Below, piece after piece: positions 50,636 to 59,748 of a stretch of 64,000 bases of DNA; positions within the stretch are counted from its first letter, which is position 1, and every line of letters begins with the position of its first letter. The position numbers were made by a program, and so were the translations under genes. The DNA comes from Desulfobacter sp. (GTDB lineage Bacteria > Desulfobacterota > Desulfobacteria > Desulfobacterales > Desulfobacteraceae): NCBI GenBank assembly GCA_028768525.1, contig CP054837.1:2885001-2949000 (forward strand). The letters run 5' to 3'. The notes beneath the pieces are model-generated. The model was given only the letters and a program-made list of their open reading frames with translations. It did not search any database and was not told where the DNA came from.

Positions 50636-52045
50636 ATGTCAGGCAGCTTGGTTCATCAGACCCCGCAGGCAACCGCCCGTGCCCTGGAAAGGGAACTCAA
50701 CCGCTACCGGGCCGTATTCGACAACGCCGGCGCCGGCACCATTATCTCCGAGGCCGATATGACCATCTCCCTGGCCAACGATGAGTTTTCCCGGATGAGC
50801 GGATACGCCCGGGGCGACATCGAAGGAAAAATGCCCTGGACCCGGATCGTGGCCTTTCCCGAGGACAGGGAAAAAATGATCCGTTACCACCGGACCCGGC
50901 GGATCGCCCCCGAACACGCGCCACGGGACTATGAGTTCACCCTCAAGGACAGCGGCGGCGGCCACAAACAGATCATTGCCAGGGTGGCCATGATCCCGGG
51001 AACGGACAAAAGTGTGGGTTCCTTTATCGATGTATCCCCCATCCTGAGGGCCAGGGAGGCCCTGCTGCACCGGGAAAATAAAAAACTGAGACGGGCACTG
51101 GGCAAAGGCACGCGGTTCTGCGGCATCGTGGGCAAAAGCCCGGCCATGGCGGAAGTCTACGAACTCATCCTCCGGGCGGCTGCCGCAGACGTGAACGTCA
51201 TTATTTACGGGGAATCGGGAACGGGTAAAGAACTGGCCGCCAAGGCCATCCACACCATGAGCGACCGGTCGGATAAACCGTTCATCCCGGTCCACTGCGG
51301 TGCCATCCCCCCCAACCTCATGGAAAGCGAATTTTTCGGCGTCCGCCAGGGGGCCTTTACCGGGGCGCTTAAAAACCGCCCCGGCCTTCTGGACCTGGCC
51401 CACCACGGCACGCTTTTTCTGGACGAGCTGGGAGAAATGGATCTTAACTTCCAGGTGAAACTGCTCAGGGTGCTTGAAGGCGCGGGGTACATGCCCGTGG
51501 GAGGCCGGCAGGTCAAAATCCCGGACATCCGCATTGTTGCCGCCACCAACCGGAATCTGAACCAGTTGGTAAAGGCGGGAAAAATGCGGGAGGATTTTTT
51601 CTACCGCATCCATATCCTGCCCCTCTACCTCCCTCCCTTGAGGGAGCGAAAAGAAGACATCCCCCTGCTGGTCAGCCATTTCCTCGAAAAATACCAGGCC
51701 GGGATAACGGCCCTGCCCGGCCACCTCATGGCGTCCCTCCAGGCCCATGACTGGCCCGGTAATGTGCGGGAACTGGAAAATACGCTCCAGCGGTATATCA
51801 GCCTGGACAACCTCGACATTCTGGGCAGCGGCACGCCGGCAGCGTCACAGGCCCTGCCCTCCCCGGGCCGTGGGGATGCATCCCTGAAAACCGCATTAAA
51901 CCGGTTTGAAAAAGCCTATATCACCAACATACTGAACCAAAACCAGTGGAACAGGAAAACCACGGCCGAGGCGTTATCCATCGGACGTAAAACCCTGTAC
52001 ATGAAAATGAGGAACCTGGGTATCAACCGACCGGGTCAAACCTGA
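50636..52045 (+). CDS. Sigma-54-dependent transcriptional activator with PAS domain
   Basis: A 469-residue enhancer-binding protein. A PAS sensor domain (about 20-145, AVFDNAGAGTIISEADMTISLANDEF) is followed by the AAA+ activation domain: Walker A GESGTGKE at 192-199, GAFTGA loop at 239-244 that contacts sigma-54, Walker B LFLDELGEMDL, and the Arg-finger region YRIHILPLYLPPLRERKEDIP. A Fis-type HTH closes it (about 430-465, NQNQWNRKTTAEALSIGRKTLYMKMRNLGI). It has no receiver domain, so it senses a signal directly. Targets may be the TRAP operon upstream or the acyl-CoA synthetase downstream; no -24/-12 site was clear. A strong AAAGGAGGTG site precedes ATG at 50636. Confidence 0.94.
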   Translation: MSGSLVHQTPQATARALERELNRYRAVFDNAGAGTIISEADMTISLANDEFSRMSGYARGDIEGKMPWTRIVAFPEDREKMIRYHRTRRIAPEHAPRDYEFTLKDSGGGHKQIIARVAMIPGTDKSVGSFIDVSPILRAREALLHRENKKLRRALGKGTRFCGIVGKSPAMAEVYELILRAAAADVNVIIYGESGTGKELAAKAIHTMSDRSDKPFIPVHCGAIPPNLMESEFFGVRQGAFTGALKNRPGLLDLAHHGTLFLDELGEMDLNFQVKLLRVLEGAGYMPVGGRQVKIPDIRIVAATNRNLNQLVKAGKMREDFFYRIHILPLYLPPLRERKEDIPLLVSHFLEKYQAGITALPGHLMASLQAHDWPGNVRELENTLQRYISLDNLDILGSGTPAASQALPSPGRGDASLKTALNRFEKAYITNILNQNQWNRKTTAEALSIGRKTLYMKMRNLGINRPGQT

Positions 52046-52068
52046 CCCAACGGGTCAGATTTGACCCG
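52032..52068 (+). promoter_or_regulatory. Long perfect-like hairpin / palindrome at the end of the activator gene
   Basis: CGGGTCAAACCTGACCC (52032-52048) pairs with GGGTCAGATTTGACCCG (52052-52068) at 16 of 17 positions around an AAC loop. It includes the stop codon of the activator. There is no T-run, so it could be an RNA stem, or an operator made of four GGGTCA-type half-sites in inverted order, as bound by some regulators. Confidence 0.6.
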
Positions 52069-52216
52069 TTTCAACAAATCCCCCTAGGCACGCCCGGTTA
52101 CCGGTCCGGCGTTAATCAAGGTCCTGCCGGCTCCGGCCCGCCCCGGCATGCTTTGTGAATTGACTCTCCATGATTGCGTCAATGCATCATCAACCCCTTA
52201 TCTGCAAGGAGGAACC

Positions 52217-53866
52217 ATGTCATCACTTTCGTCGGAAGAAAAATCCCGTTTTTCAACCCTGAACAAAGAAAACCTTGATTTCCTCATGAACCGGTACAAC
52301 CGGGTCAACCGCTGGGTCATCGGCGACATGATCCGCAGGAGCGCCTACCACCACCCGGACAAAACCGCACTGGTCTTCAAAGAGCGCTCCCTGACCTACG
52401 CAGAACTGGAAAAGGAGACCAACCGGGTGGCCAACGGCCTGCTGGACCTGGGGGTAAAGAAATACGACCGGGTGGCCATACTGGCCCATAACACCATGGA
52501 TCACGTCCTGACCTGGCTGGGGTGCTGCAAAATCGGGGCGGTCTACCTGGCCATCAATTACCTGCTCAAGGGAAAGGACGTCACCTATTGCATCGACCAT
52601 TCAGAGAGCCGGGTTTTCATTGTGGAAGACGCCCTTTACAGTTTAGTTGAAGGGGTGATTGACGACATGGGCACGGTTCAGTCCTTTATCTGGTCCGATG
52701 ACATGGCCGGTACGGCGCCGCCCTCGGACCGGTTCAAAGATTTTAAAACCTGGTACCGGGCCTATCCGGACACCGAGCCCCAGGCCATCCTTCGCATTGA
52801 GGATCCCTGCCAGATGACCTATACTTCGGGCACCGAATCCCTGCCCAAGGGGGTCATCATTTCCAACCAGGCCCTCATGGCCCAGTACATGGGCGCCATC
52901 ATCGACGGCAACTACGAGGCCTCCGACATCAACGTCAATGCACTGCCCATCTACCACTGCGCCCAGCGGGACGTATTCATGAATCCGGTTTTCTGGCTGG
53001 GGGGCACCAATATCCTGGTTACGCCTGAAATCGACACCATCCTGAAAACCATCGACCAATACCGGGCCAATATGTTCTTTGCCCCGCCCACGGTGTGGAT
53101 CGGCCTGCTCCGCCACCCGGACTTTGACAAGTACGATCTTTCCTGCCTGAAAAAATGTTATTACGGGGCCTCCATCATGCCCGTGGAAGTACTCAAGGAA
53201 ATCCTTGAGCGGCTGCCCGGGGCAGGGGTGTACAACTACTACGGCCAGACGGAACTGGCTCCCTACCACACCATCCTCAAGGCCGAGGATGCCATGGACA
53301 AGCTGGGCTCCGCCGGCATGGCAGGGCTGAATATGGAATCCCGGCTGGAAGATGAAACCGGGGCCCAGGTCGCGGACCCGGGGCAGCCCGGCGAAATCTG
53401 CGGCAGAGGCCCCCATGCCATGATCATGTACTTCAAAGAACCTGAAAAGACCGAAGAGGCCATGGTCGGCGGCTGGTTCCACTCCGGAGATATCGGCATT
53501 GAGGATGCCGACCGTTACATCTCCGTGGTGGACCGGAAAAAAGACATGATCAAAACCGGCGGGGAAAACGTCTCCACAAGGGAGGTGGAAGAGGCCATCT
53601 ACCTGGACAAGCGGGTGGAGGAAACCGCCGTCATCGGCCTGGCCCATGCCAAATGGGTGGAGGCCGTGGCCGCCGTGGTGGTCCCCCGGAAGGGTGAAGC
53701 AATAGATGCCCAGGAGATCATCGACCTTTGCCGCGAACACCTGGCCCCCTTCAAGGTGCCCAAAAAAGTGGTGATTGTGGACGCCCTGCCCAAGACCCCA
53801 ACGGGTAAAATCCTGAAACGGGATATGCGGGAGGAATACAAAGACCTTTTCTCCGCTGACCGATAG
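52217..53866 (+). CDS. AMP-forming acyl-CoA synthetase (ANL superfamily)
   Basis: A 549-residue ligase that activates a carboxylic acid with ATP and CoA. The phosphate-binding loop is TYTSGTESLPKG at 201-212, where the usual form is TSGTTGLPKG, so two positions (Glu207, Ser208) differ. The adenine motif YNYYGQTEL, hinge-preceding FHSGDIGIED, and the C-terminal catalytic Lys in PKTPTGKILKRDMR are intact. The substrate, likely a medium/long-chain or aromatic acid, cannot be named. ATG at 52217 follows AAGGAGGAACC. It lies about 170 bases after the sigma-54 activator, which may control it. Confidence 0.92.
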   Translation: MSSLSSEEKSRFSTLNKENLDFLMNRYNRVNRWVIGDMIRRSAYHHPDKTALVFKERSLTYAELEKETNRVANGLLDLGVKKYDRVAILAHNTMDHVLTWLGCCKIGAVYLAINYLLKGKDVTYCIDHSESRVFIVEDALYSLVEGVIDDMGTVQSFIWSDDMAGTAPPSDRFKDFKTWYRAYPDTEPQAILRIEDPCQMTYTSGTESLPKGVIISNQALMAQYMGAIIDGNYEASDINVNALPIYHCAQRDVFMNPVFWLGGTNILVTPEIDTILKTIDQYRANMFFAPPTVWIGLLRHPDFDKYDLSCLKKCYYGASIMPVEVLKEILERLPGAGVYNYYGQTELAPYHTILKAEDAMDKLGSAGMAGLNMESRLEDETGAQVADPGQPGEICGRGPHAMIMYFKEPEKTEEAMVGGWFHSGDIGIEDADRYISVVDRKKDMIKTGGENVSTREVEEAIYLDKRVEETAVIGLAHAKWVEAVAAVVVPRKGEAIDAQEIIDLCREHLAPFKVPKKVVIVDALPKTPTGKILKRDMREEYKDLFSADR

Positions 53867-53889
53867 ACGGCAGGAAGCAGCAATGTCCC

Positions 53890-53910
53890 TGCGCAGAATA
53901 ATCCTGCGCA
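53890..53910 (+). terminator. Hairpin after the acyl-CoA synthetase
   Basis: TGCGCAG (53890-53896) and CTGCGCA (53904-53910) form a 7-bp perfect stem with a seven-base loop, 24 bases beyond the stop codon and before the tRNA promoter. There is no T-run, so it is a weak call as a terminator. Confidence 0.45.
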
Positions 53911-53924
53911 GTGCAAGAAAACAC

Positions 53925-53953
53925 TTGCTTCTGGCCTGAGAATCATTTATAAA
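53925..53953 (+). promoter_or_regulatory. Sigma-70 promoter of tRNA-Val
   Basis: TTGCTT at 53925-53930, a 17-base spacer and TATAAA at 53948-53953 lie 15 bases before the 5' end of the tRNA, giving a short leader typical of tRNA genes. Confidence 0.65.
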
Positions 53954-53968
53954 ATGCACCACACTCAG

Positions 53969-54043
53969 GGGCGATTAACTCAGCGGGAGAGTGCTACCTT
54001 CACACGGTAGAAGTCACTGGTTCAATCCCAGTATCGCCCACCA
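53969..54043 (+). tRNA. tRNA-Val (anticodon CAC)
   Basis: The full cloverleaf is readable. Acceptor arms GGGCGAT and ATCGCCC close the ends, with an encoded ACCA 3' end. The anticodon stem CTACC/GGTAG holds loop TTCACAC with anticodon CAC at 54001-54003, decoding GUG valine. The T-loop contains GGTTCAATCCC with its stem CTGG/CCAG. The gene stands alone with its own promoter and terminator, and no integrase or repeat of its 3' end was noticed nearby. Confidence 0.96.
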
Positions 54044-54050
54044 TAAAAAT

Positions 54051-54085
54051 AAAGGGATTATGGAATTTATCCATAATCCCTTTTT
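54051..54085 (+). terminator. Rho-independent terminator of tRNA-Val
   Basis: AAAGGGATTATGG (54051-54063) pairs perfectly with CCATAATCCCTTT (54071-54083) around AATTTAT. A T-run completes a classical terminator, eight bases after the CCA end. Confidence 0.9.
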
Positions 54086-54212
54086 GATTTTATGGCCTGT
54101 TTATTTTCGCATTCATAAAATCCCCTTTTTTACTGCAGTCGTTGGCAAACCCAAGGAATTTAAAGACAATTTAAAATCCTTAAGAAACCTGACACTTATC
54201 ACCGCTCTGATT

Positions 54213-56501
54213 TCAACGGCTTCCAAAATCCAGCAGTCTGTTTATCGTATCCACGTAGATTTTATTCCGGCAGGGTTTTGACAGGTGGAGAACCTTCGGG
54301 TCCTCTTTTTGCAATCCGGCCAAAGACTCCAGAAACTCAATATTCCCTGAGACAAACAGTACGGGAACGGTTTTGTCCTTTTCCCTGATGAAGCGGTACA
54401 CATCCATCCCGTTCATTCCGCCGGTCAGGATATAATCCAAACAGATACCGTCATAGGCATTTTTTCCAATCAATTCCTCGGCACGGCGGCCGTCCGGTGC
54501 CACATCCACCCTGTGGTTGAAAGGGGGGCGGCTCAGTATCTGTTTCTGGATACTCGAAATTTCTTTCTCGTCTTCCACAATTAGAATGCGTTTTCCTGTG
54601 TGCAGCACACTGTGGTTCAATGCCTCTTTTTCCTCTTCGGTGAGTTCCTTTTCCATGGCCGGGAAACAGAGGATAAAAGTGGCGCCACCGTCGGCGCCGG
54701 AGCGAACCCGGATATTGCCGCTGTGCTGTTCCACATATTTTTTGACATTGGCCAGGCCGTAGCCCGTGCCCTTTGTATCCGGGCCGTAAGCATCTATTTT
54801 GTCCCTGCTTCCTTTCAAGGTAAAGGACGGATCGTAAATGCGGTCCAGGTAGGCGTCGGGGATGCCGCAGCCGTTATCTGCCACCTCGACACAAATCATG
54901 CCCCTGTCATTAAAGGTCCGTATCCGGATTTCAGGCTCCCCGGTCAACTCAACGGCGTGGAGTGCATTCTGAACCAGATTGACAAGGGCATGCTCAATCA
55001 TCCCGGGATCTGCGAACAATTCGGGAAGAGCCTCTTCCGCCTCAAACCTGAAAACCACCTTGTCCGCATCCTTTCCCATGAGGCGGACCACCTGCTCAAT
55101 TTTCCCGTTGAGGTTGAAAAATTCAGGCTTGGGGGAACGGTCCTTGGCAAAGGCCACCAGGTTTTTTGTCAGATTTTTCCCCCGTTGGGACTGGTCGAAA
55201 ATCAACCGCATTGTGCGTTTAACATCCATATTGTCGAAATCTTCGATAAGCAGTTCGGCACTGCCCATGATCACGGCAAGGACATTGTTGAAATCATGGG
55301 CCATTTTTCCAGCAATCTGGCCCACCAGGGCGTATTTTTTCTGCTCCGCCACAAGATTCTGCACCCGGATTTTTTCTTCTTCCTCCCACTGGCGCCGTTC
55401 AATTTCCTCTTTTAGTTCCCGGTTGGTCATCTTCAATTCATCGGCCTGGCGGTTCAGCCGCCGGAACATATCGTCCAAGGTGGTTTCCAGCAGCTTTATC
55501 TCATTTTTTTCTGAAGGGATCACAGGCATTTTTTTTCCGGTTCCAGGACCCATCCGACCGGTTTTGGATACAAGCCGCCTCAGGGGGATAAAGACCTGCC
55601 GCTTCAAAAAAAGAAGGCCCACCACCACAGCCCCGGCCCCGGCCAGGAGAATATAAGCAAGGGAAGTGGCCATGGCGTTCCTGCCCCTGGCAGAAATTTT
55701 GTCCGGAATCCTGGATTTAATCACAAAGGCGGTATCGCCTTCAATGCCCGGATAGGCTTCATACACATACACCATGCGGTCCTCTTTATCCCTTACAACC
55801 CGCCGGGACGCCTGTTCCCCGGTGTCCGCCAGAACAGGCCGGGCCTCGGACGAACCGGGGGGGAGCAGGACAAAATCCACCTGGGTCTGCTCCCTGAGCA
55901 GGGCAAGCAGGGCAGGGGTGATCAAGCGGCCCATCACAGCCGTCCCCCGCACAGGCCCCTGGTTATGATTGTTCAGGATGGGACGGGCGGCCAGGATCAT
56001 GGGGCCGCGGGAGGTGGTATAAATGCCTGACAGGCCGGAGCGGAAAAGCGCCATACCCTCTGTACGATAATTGAGTGCCGGATGATTTTCCGGGAAGCTC
56101 GGACCGGGGAAAAGCCGGGGCACAATATCCCGGCCGGTATCCAGTTCAACGGCCCTGCCGTAAACAACCTTTCTGTTGGTGTCTATGAAATAAATCAGGT
56201 TGACCGCATTATCTTTAAAGGTGCTTAAGGGCAGATTCGTTTCTATATACTCCCCGGCGCCTGATGTGATGAAGGTGTAGGTTTCATCCCAGGCCGACCA
56301 GTCGTGGAGCAGGGAATCCAGATGATGAATTTCCCTGGCCACTGCCCGGCTGACCCGTTTGGCATTTTTCACTGCCTCGTCACCTTCGATGGACTGGAAA
56401 CTGGGAAGGAAAATATAGGTATTGACCGCCAGGGTCGCCGCCCCGAAAAATACGAAAAAGAAGAGCAAAACAAAAACGAATTTTGCTTTTATGGTCACCA
56501 C
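54213..56501 (-). CDS. Hybrid sensor histidine kinase, CHASE4-like sensor and C-terminal receiver
   Basis: A 762-residue membrane protein. Helix 1 (FVFVLLFFFVFFGAATLAVN) and helix 2 (about 275-300, LAYILLAGAGAVVVGLLFL) flank a CHASE4-like periplasmic domain (HDWSAWDETYTFI is the hallmark). A HAMP-like linker and coiled coil lead to the kinase core with His402 in GKMAHDFNNVLAVIMGSAE, then N-box NLVQNALHAV, VADNGCGIPD and GTGYGLANVKKYV. A receiver domain (about 640-760) has phospho-acceptor Asp689 in GICLDYIL and a Lys in LHLSKPC. It is a probable phosphorelay start with no visible downstream partner. glnE lies upstream on the same strand. Confidence 0.92.
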   Translation of the reverse strand: MVTIKAKFVFVLLFFFVFFGAATLAVNTYIFLPSFQSIEGDEAVKNAKRVSRAVAREIHHLDSLLHDWSAWDETYTFITSGAGEYIETNLPLSTFKDNAVNLIYFIDTNRKVVYGRAVELDTGRDIVPRLFPGPSFPENHPALNYRTEGMALFRSGLSGIYTTSRGPMILAARPILNNHNQGPVRGTAVMGRLITPALLALLREQTQVDFVLLPPGSSEARPVLADTGEQASRRVVRDKEDRMVYVYEAYPGIEGDTAFVIKSRIPDKISARGRNAMATSLAYILLAGAGAVVVGLLFLKRQVFIPLRRLVSKTGRMGPGTGKKMPVIPSEKNEIKLLETTLDDMFRRLNRQADELKMTNRELKEEIERRQWEEEEKIRVQNLVAEQKKYALVGQIAGKMAHDFNNVLAVIMGSAELLIEDFDNMDVKRTMRLIFDQSQRGKNLTKNLVAFAKDRSPKPEFFNLNGKIEQVVRLMGKDADKVVFRFEAEEALPELFADPGMIEHALVNLVQNALHAVELTGEPEIRIRTFNDRGMICVEVADNGCGIPDAYLDRIYDPSFTLKGSRDKIDAYGPDTKGTGYGLANVKKYVEQHSGNIRVRSGADGGATFILCFPAMEKELTEEEKEALNHSVLHTGKRILIVEDEKEISSIQKQILSRPPFNHRVDVAPDGRRAEELIGKNAYDGICLDYILTGGMNGMDVYRFIREKDKTVPVLFVSGNIEFLESLAGLQKEDPKVLHLSKPCRNKIYVDTINRLLDFGSR

Positions 56502-56575
56502 GCGCCCCTTTCCTGGAAAACGGGTTCATATCTCAGCACGGAACCATACCATAAGCACCTAAAAAAACATAGACT

Positions 56576-59491
56576 TTAACCTGAGGCTTCCTGCTCCCGG
56601 CGAAGGTATGCATCGTAATACCCGGCCACGGCTTCGGTGGTTTCCCTGAACTGCCCATCGTCAACCGTCAGCGGCCTTTCCTGCAAGGTCAACCGGTGCA
56701 TCACCCGGCGCATGGCCACATAGGCCTCCTGCAGCATCTGGCTCTCTCCGGCTGAAATCAGCCCCTCCACACTCAGCCCTTCCATAAGCCGGATATTGTC
56801 GGTCCATACCGCCACATCGGGATGGGCATGGGCGTGGCGGAGGGTCAGGTACTGCACGAGAAATTCAATATCCACAATCCCCCCACGGCCCTGCTTCAAG
56901 TCGAAAACACCCGGTTCGTACTCAAGCCGCTGCTTCCGCATCCTTTCCCGCATCTCCCCCACCTCTTTTTGCAGGGTATCCGGCTCCCGACTTCGGGTAA
57001 GCACCTTATGCCGGATTTTCTCAAAGCGTTTGAACAGGGCAGGATCTCCTGCCACGGGGCGGGCCCGGATCAGGGCCTGGTGCTCCCAGGTCCAGGCCTG
57101 GTTCTCCAGGTAGTCCTCAAAGGCCTCCACATGGGAAACAATGGTCCCGGAATCGCCGCCGGGCCGCAGGCGCATGTCCGCCCCGTAAAGGGTGCCGGCG
57201 GCGGTATGCATGGTCAGGGCGTGGATCACCCGCTGGCCCAGGTTGGAGTAGAACCGGACTGTGTCAATGGACCGGTCACCGCCCTGGGTATAGCCGGGCT
57301 CCGCATCAAAGAGAAAAACCAGGTCCAGGTCTGACTTGTACCCCATTTCCAGGCCCCCGACCTTGCCGTAGGCCACAACGGCAAACCGGCACCCGCTGAT
57401 GCCTGAATCCGGTATCCCTTCAGGAAGTCCGTACTTGGCCGTAACAATATCCAGGGCCGACGCCAGCACCTGGACCAGAACGGTTTCGGCAATCCAGGTA
57501 AGATGGTCGCTGACTTTCATCAGCGGATAGTTGCCGCTGACATCGGCGGCCGCCACCCTCAGGGTGTTGATCTGCCGGAACATATTGAGTTCCTCCAGCA
57601 GGAATTCAACATCCCCCTTGGGGGTCCGTTCCATGCGCCGGGCCATCTCCTTTTCCAGGGCATCCCGCTTGGGCGGGGCGTACAGGGTTGCCGGATGCAT
57701 GAGTTCGTCCAGCAGGGCAGGGTGGCGGCTCAGAAAATTGATGATCCAGGGGCTTTTCCGGGCCAGTACCACAAGGGTATCCAATGCCCCCTTGTTTTCG
57801 ATGAGCAGGCCAAGGTAAGTGGTGCGGCGCTCAATGGTAACCACCAGGTCCAGAAGCCGGTTGAGTACAGCCTGGGCATCCGAGGCCCGGCCGGCCTTTT
57901 TCACCAGGCGGGGCACCAGCCTGGCCAGTTTTTTCCGCCCCCCCGGGGAGAGGCGCTGGGTATTGGGGTGGCCGGCCAGGGAGCGCAGCAGGCTTAAAAC
58001 CTGGCCGGGATCCTCGTAGCCGGCAATGGAGATGGCATCGCCCAGAAACTGGGGATCATTGATATTTTCCCAGATCCGGCTCAGGTCCTGGTTGTTGCGG
58101 TCTTCCCCCTCGTCATGGTCCTCTTCCACCAGAAGCTGGGAGAAATGGCCGTGTACAAGGCCCAGCACCCGGCCGAGTTCTGAATAGAAGGCCTCAACCG
58201 ATGCAAACCCGGCAGAGAAGGCCAGTACCTGTCGCTGAACCGGATCTTCCGGAATATCATGGGTCTGGCGGTCCTGGTATTCCTGGAGCCGGTTTTCCAC
58301 CATCCTCAGGAAACAATAGGCAGACTTTAATTCCTCACAGGTTTTGGCATTGATACATTTTTGATCAAGCAGCAGGTCCAGTACCCTGAGGATGGGCCGG
58401 ACCTGCAGGTCCGGTTCCACACCGCCCCTGATGAGCTGGAAAAGCTGGCCGAAGAACTCGATTTCACGGATCCCCCCGGCCCCCAATTTGATATTGTTTT
58501 TCAGCTTTGCGCTTTTCACCTGGAGGGTGATCCGGTGCTTCATGTCCCTGAAGGAATCAAAGGACCCGTAGTCAAAGTACCGCCTGTAAATAAAGGGTTT
58601 CAAGTCACCGAGCAGCGCCTCCCCGGCGGCCAGGTCTCCGGCCACGGGCCGGGCCTTGATCATGGCGTAGCGTTCCCACTCCCTGCCCTGGGACTGGTAG
58701 TACTCTTCAAAGGCCGCCGCACTCATGACCAGGGGCCCGCTGTCGCCGAAGGGCCTCAGCCGTGTATCCACCCGGTAAAAATGTGCGCCGGGCCCGGACT
58801 TAAAGAGTTTTAAAAATTCACGGCAGAGTTTTGTAAAGAATTCATCATTTGAAACGGGGCTCTCCCCGTTGGTATATCCCTCCTGGGGATAGGCAAAAAT
58901 CAGGTCGATATCTGAAGAAAAATTCAGCTCTCCGGCGCCGAGCTTGCCCATGCCCAGCACAATGATCTGCTGGAAATTCCCCTGGGCATCCGTGGGCGTT
59001 CCCAGGCGACGGCACATGGCCGTGTATAAATAATCCATACCCGCGGATATGCAGGCAGAGGCCAGTCCGGAGAGATCCGCCATGGTTTCTTCCAGGCCGG
59101 CGGCGCCGCTCAGGTCCCGCCAGGCAATACGGATGAGTTCATACAATTTAAACCGGAAAAGTATCTCTTTTACCTCTGCCGGCTCCTTCTTTTCCCCGAG
59201 TTTTCCCCTGAGCCTGCTCTCCAGGGTAGCCGGAGAATAGGCCCGTTCCAGGTCCCCTGATTCAGCAAGGCAGGCCGCCATCTCCGGGTCCCGGGCCATC
59301 TGTTCTGCGGCAAACTCGCTGAAAAGCATCAGCTTCAAGAATCCTGCACTGCCCCACACCGGCTTCCCGGCATGGCGGGCGTCCACTGCGGCATAAAAGG
59401 CTTCAAGCCTTTGGATTAAAAGGGCTTCAAGGTCCGGGGCAAGATCCGGAAAAGTTGAACGGATAACAGGTGTCAGGGATGTTGGGGTCAT
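56576..59491 (-). CDS. glnE: Glutamine synthetase adenylyltransferase/adenylyl-removing enzyme GlnE
   Basis: A 971-residue bifunctional enzyme that adenylylates and deadenylylates glutamine synthetase in response to PII and glutamine. Two nucleotidyltransferase domains each carry the metal-binding DxD: GAGELNFSSDIDLIFAY in the N-terminal AR domain and GGLEMGYKSDLDLVFLFD in the C-terminal AT domain. GlnD_UR_UTase-like helical regions follow each (LGAGGIREIEFFGQLFQL; LKQGRGGIVDIEFLVQYLTL). Length matches the family. It is transcribed toward the hybrid kinase 74 bases downstream and is divergent from carA. Confidence 0.96.
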   Translation of the reverse strand: MTPTSLTPVIRSTFPDLAPDLEALLIQRLEAFYAAVDARHAGKPVWGSAGFLKLMLFSEFAAEQMARDPEMAACLAESGDLERAYSPATLESRLRGKLGEKKEPAEVKEILFRFKLYELIRIAWRDLSGAAGLEETMADLSGLASACISAGMDYLYTAMCRRLGTPTDAQGNFQQIIVLGMGKLGAGELNFSSDIDLIFAYPQEGYTNGESPVSNDEFFTKLCREFLKLFKSGPGAHFYRVDTRLRPFGDSGPLVMSAAAFEEYYQSQGREWERYAMIKARPVAGDLAAGEALLGDLKPFIYRRYFDYGSFDSFRDMKHRITLQVKSAKLKNNIKLGAGGIREIEFFGQLFQLIRGGVEPDLQVRPILRVLDLLLDQKCINAKTCEELKSAYCFLRMVENRLQEYQDRQTHDIPEDPVQRQVLAFSAGFASVEAFYSELGRVLGLVHGHFSQLLVEEDHDEGEDRNNQDLSRIWENINDPQFLGDAISIAGYEDPGQVLSLLRSLAGHPNTQRLSPGGRKKLARLVPRLVKKAGRASDAQAVLNRLLDLVVTIERRTTYLGLLIENKGALDTLVVLARKSPWIINFLSRHPALLDELMHPATLYAPPKRDALEKEMARRMERTPKGDVEFLLEELNMFRQINTLRVAAADVSGNYPLMKVSDHLTWIAETVLVQVLASALDIVTAKYGLPEGIPDSGISGCRFAVVAYGKVGGLEMGYKSDLDLVFLFDAEPGYTQGGDRSIDTVRFYSNLGQRVIHALTMHTAAGTLYGADMRLRPGGDSGTIVSHVEAFEDYLENQAWTWEHQALIRARPVAGDPALFKRFEKIRHKVLTRSREPDTLQKEVGEMRERMRKQRLEYEPGVFDLKQGRGGIVDIEFLVQYLTLRHAHAHPDVAVWTDNIRLMEGLSVEGLISAGESQMLQEAYVAMRRVMHRLTLQERPLTVDDGQFRETTEAVAGYYDAYLRREQEASG

Positions 59492-59748
59492 GGCATGGCC
59501 TTATTTTTCCAAAATTATAGCAACTTTGGATGATATACCCCATAGTTCAGTTCCAAATCAATCAATATCGGTAAGGGCTGGGACCGTTCGCCGGAGAATC
59601 TGTCCGTATTTTCCCATACCTGTATCCGGCGGCAGAAACAAATCCGGGCTTGAAAATCAGGGCCTTTTTATGGTATCAAGACAGGTTCGATTTGTATAAA
59701 GACAACGCGTTTATATCAACCCAGAGCACGGACAGGTAAAAATCCATT

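Noticed and set aside
52069..52216. Possible sigma-54 promoter before the acyl-CoA synthetase
   Set aside because: A GGCAC-like string is present at about 52088 but no GC dinucleotide lies at the required -12 position.
53969..54043. tRNA-Val as an integration site
   Set aside because: No repeat of the tRNA 3' end and no integrase were seen in the following sequence; the downstream genes look chromosomal.
53991..54281. A 96-codon plus-strand open frame across the tRNA and its terminator
   Set aside because: It starts inside the tRNA gene and runs through a perfect terminator hairpin; not a protein gene.
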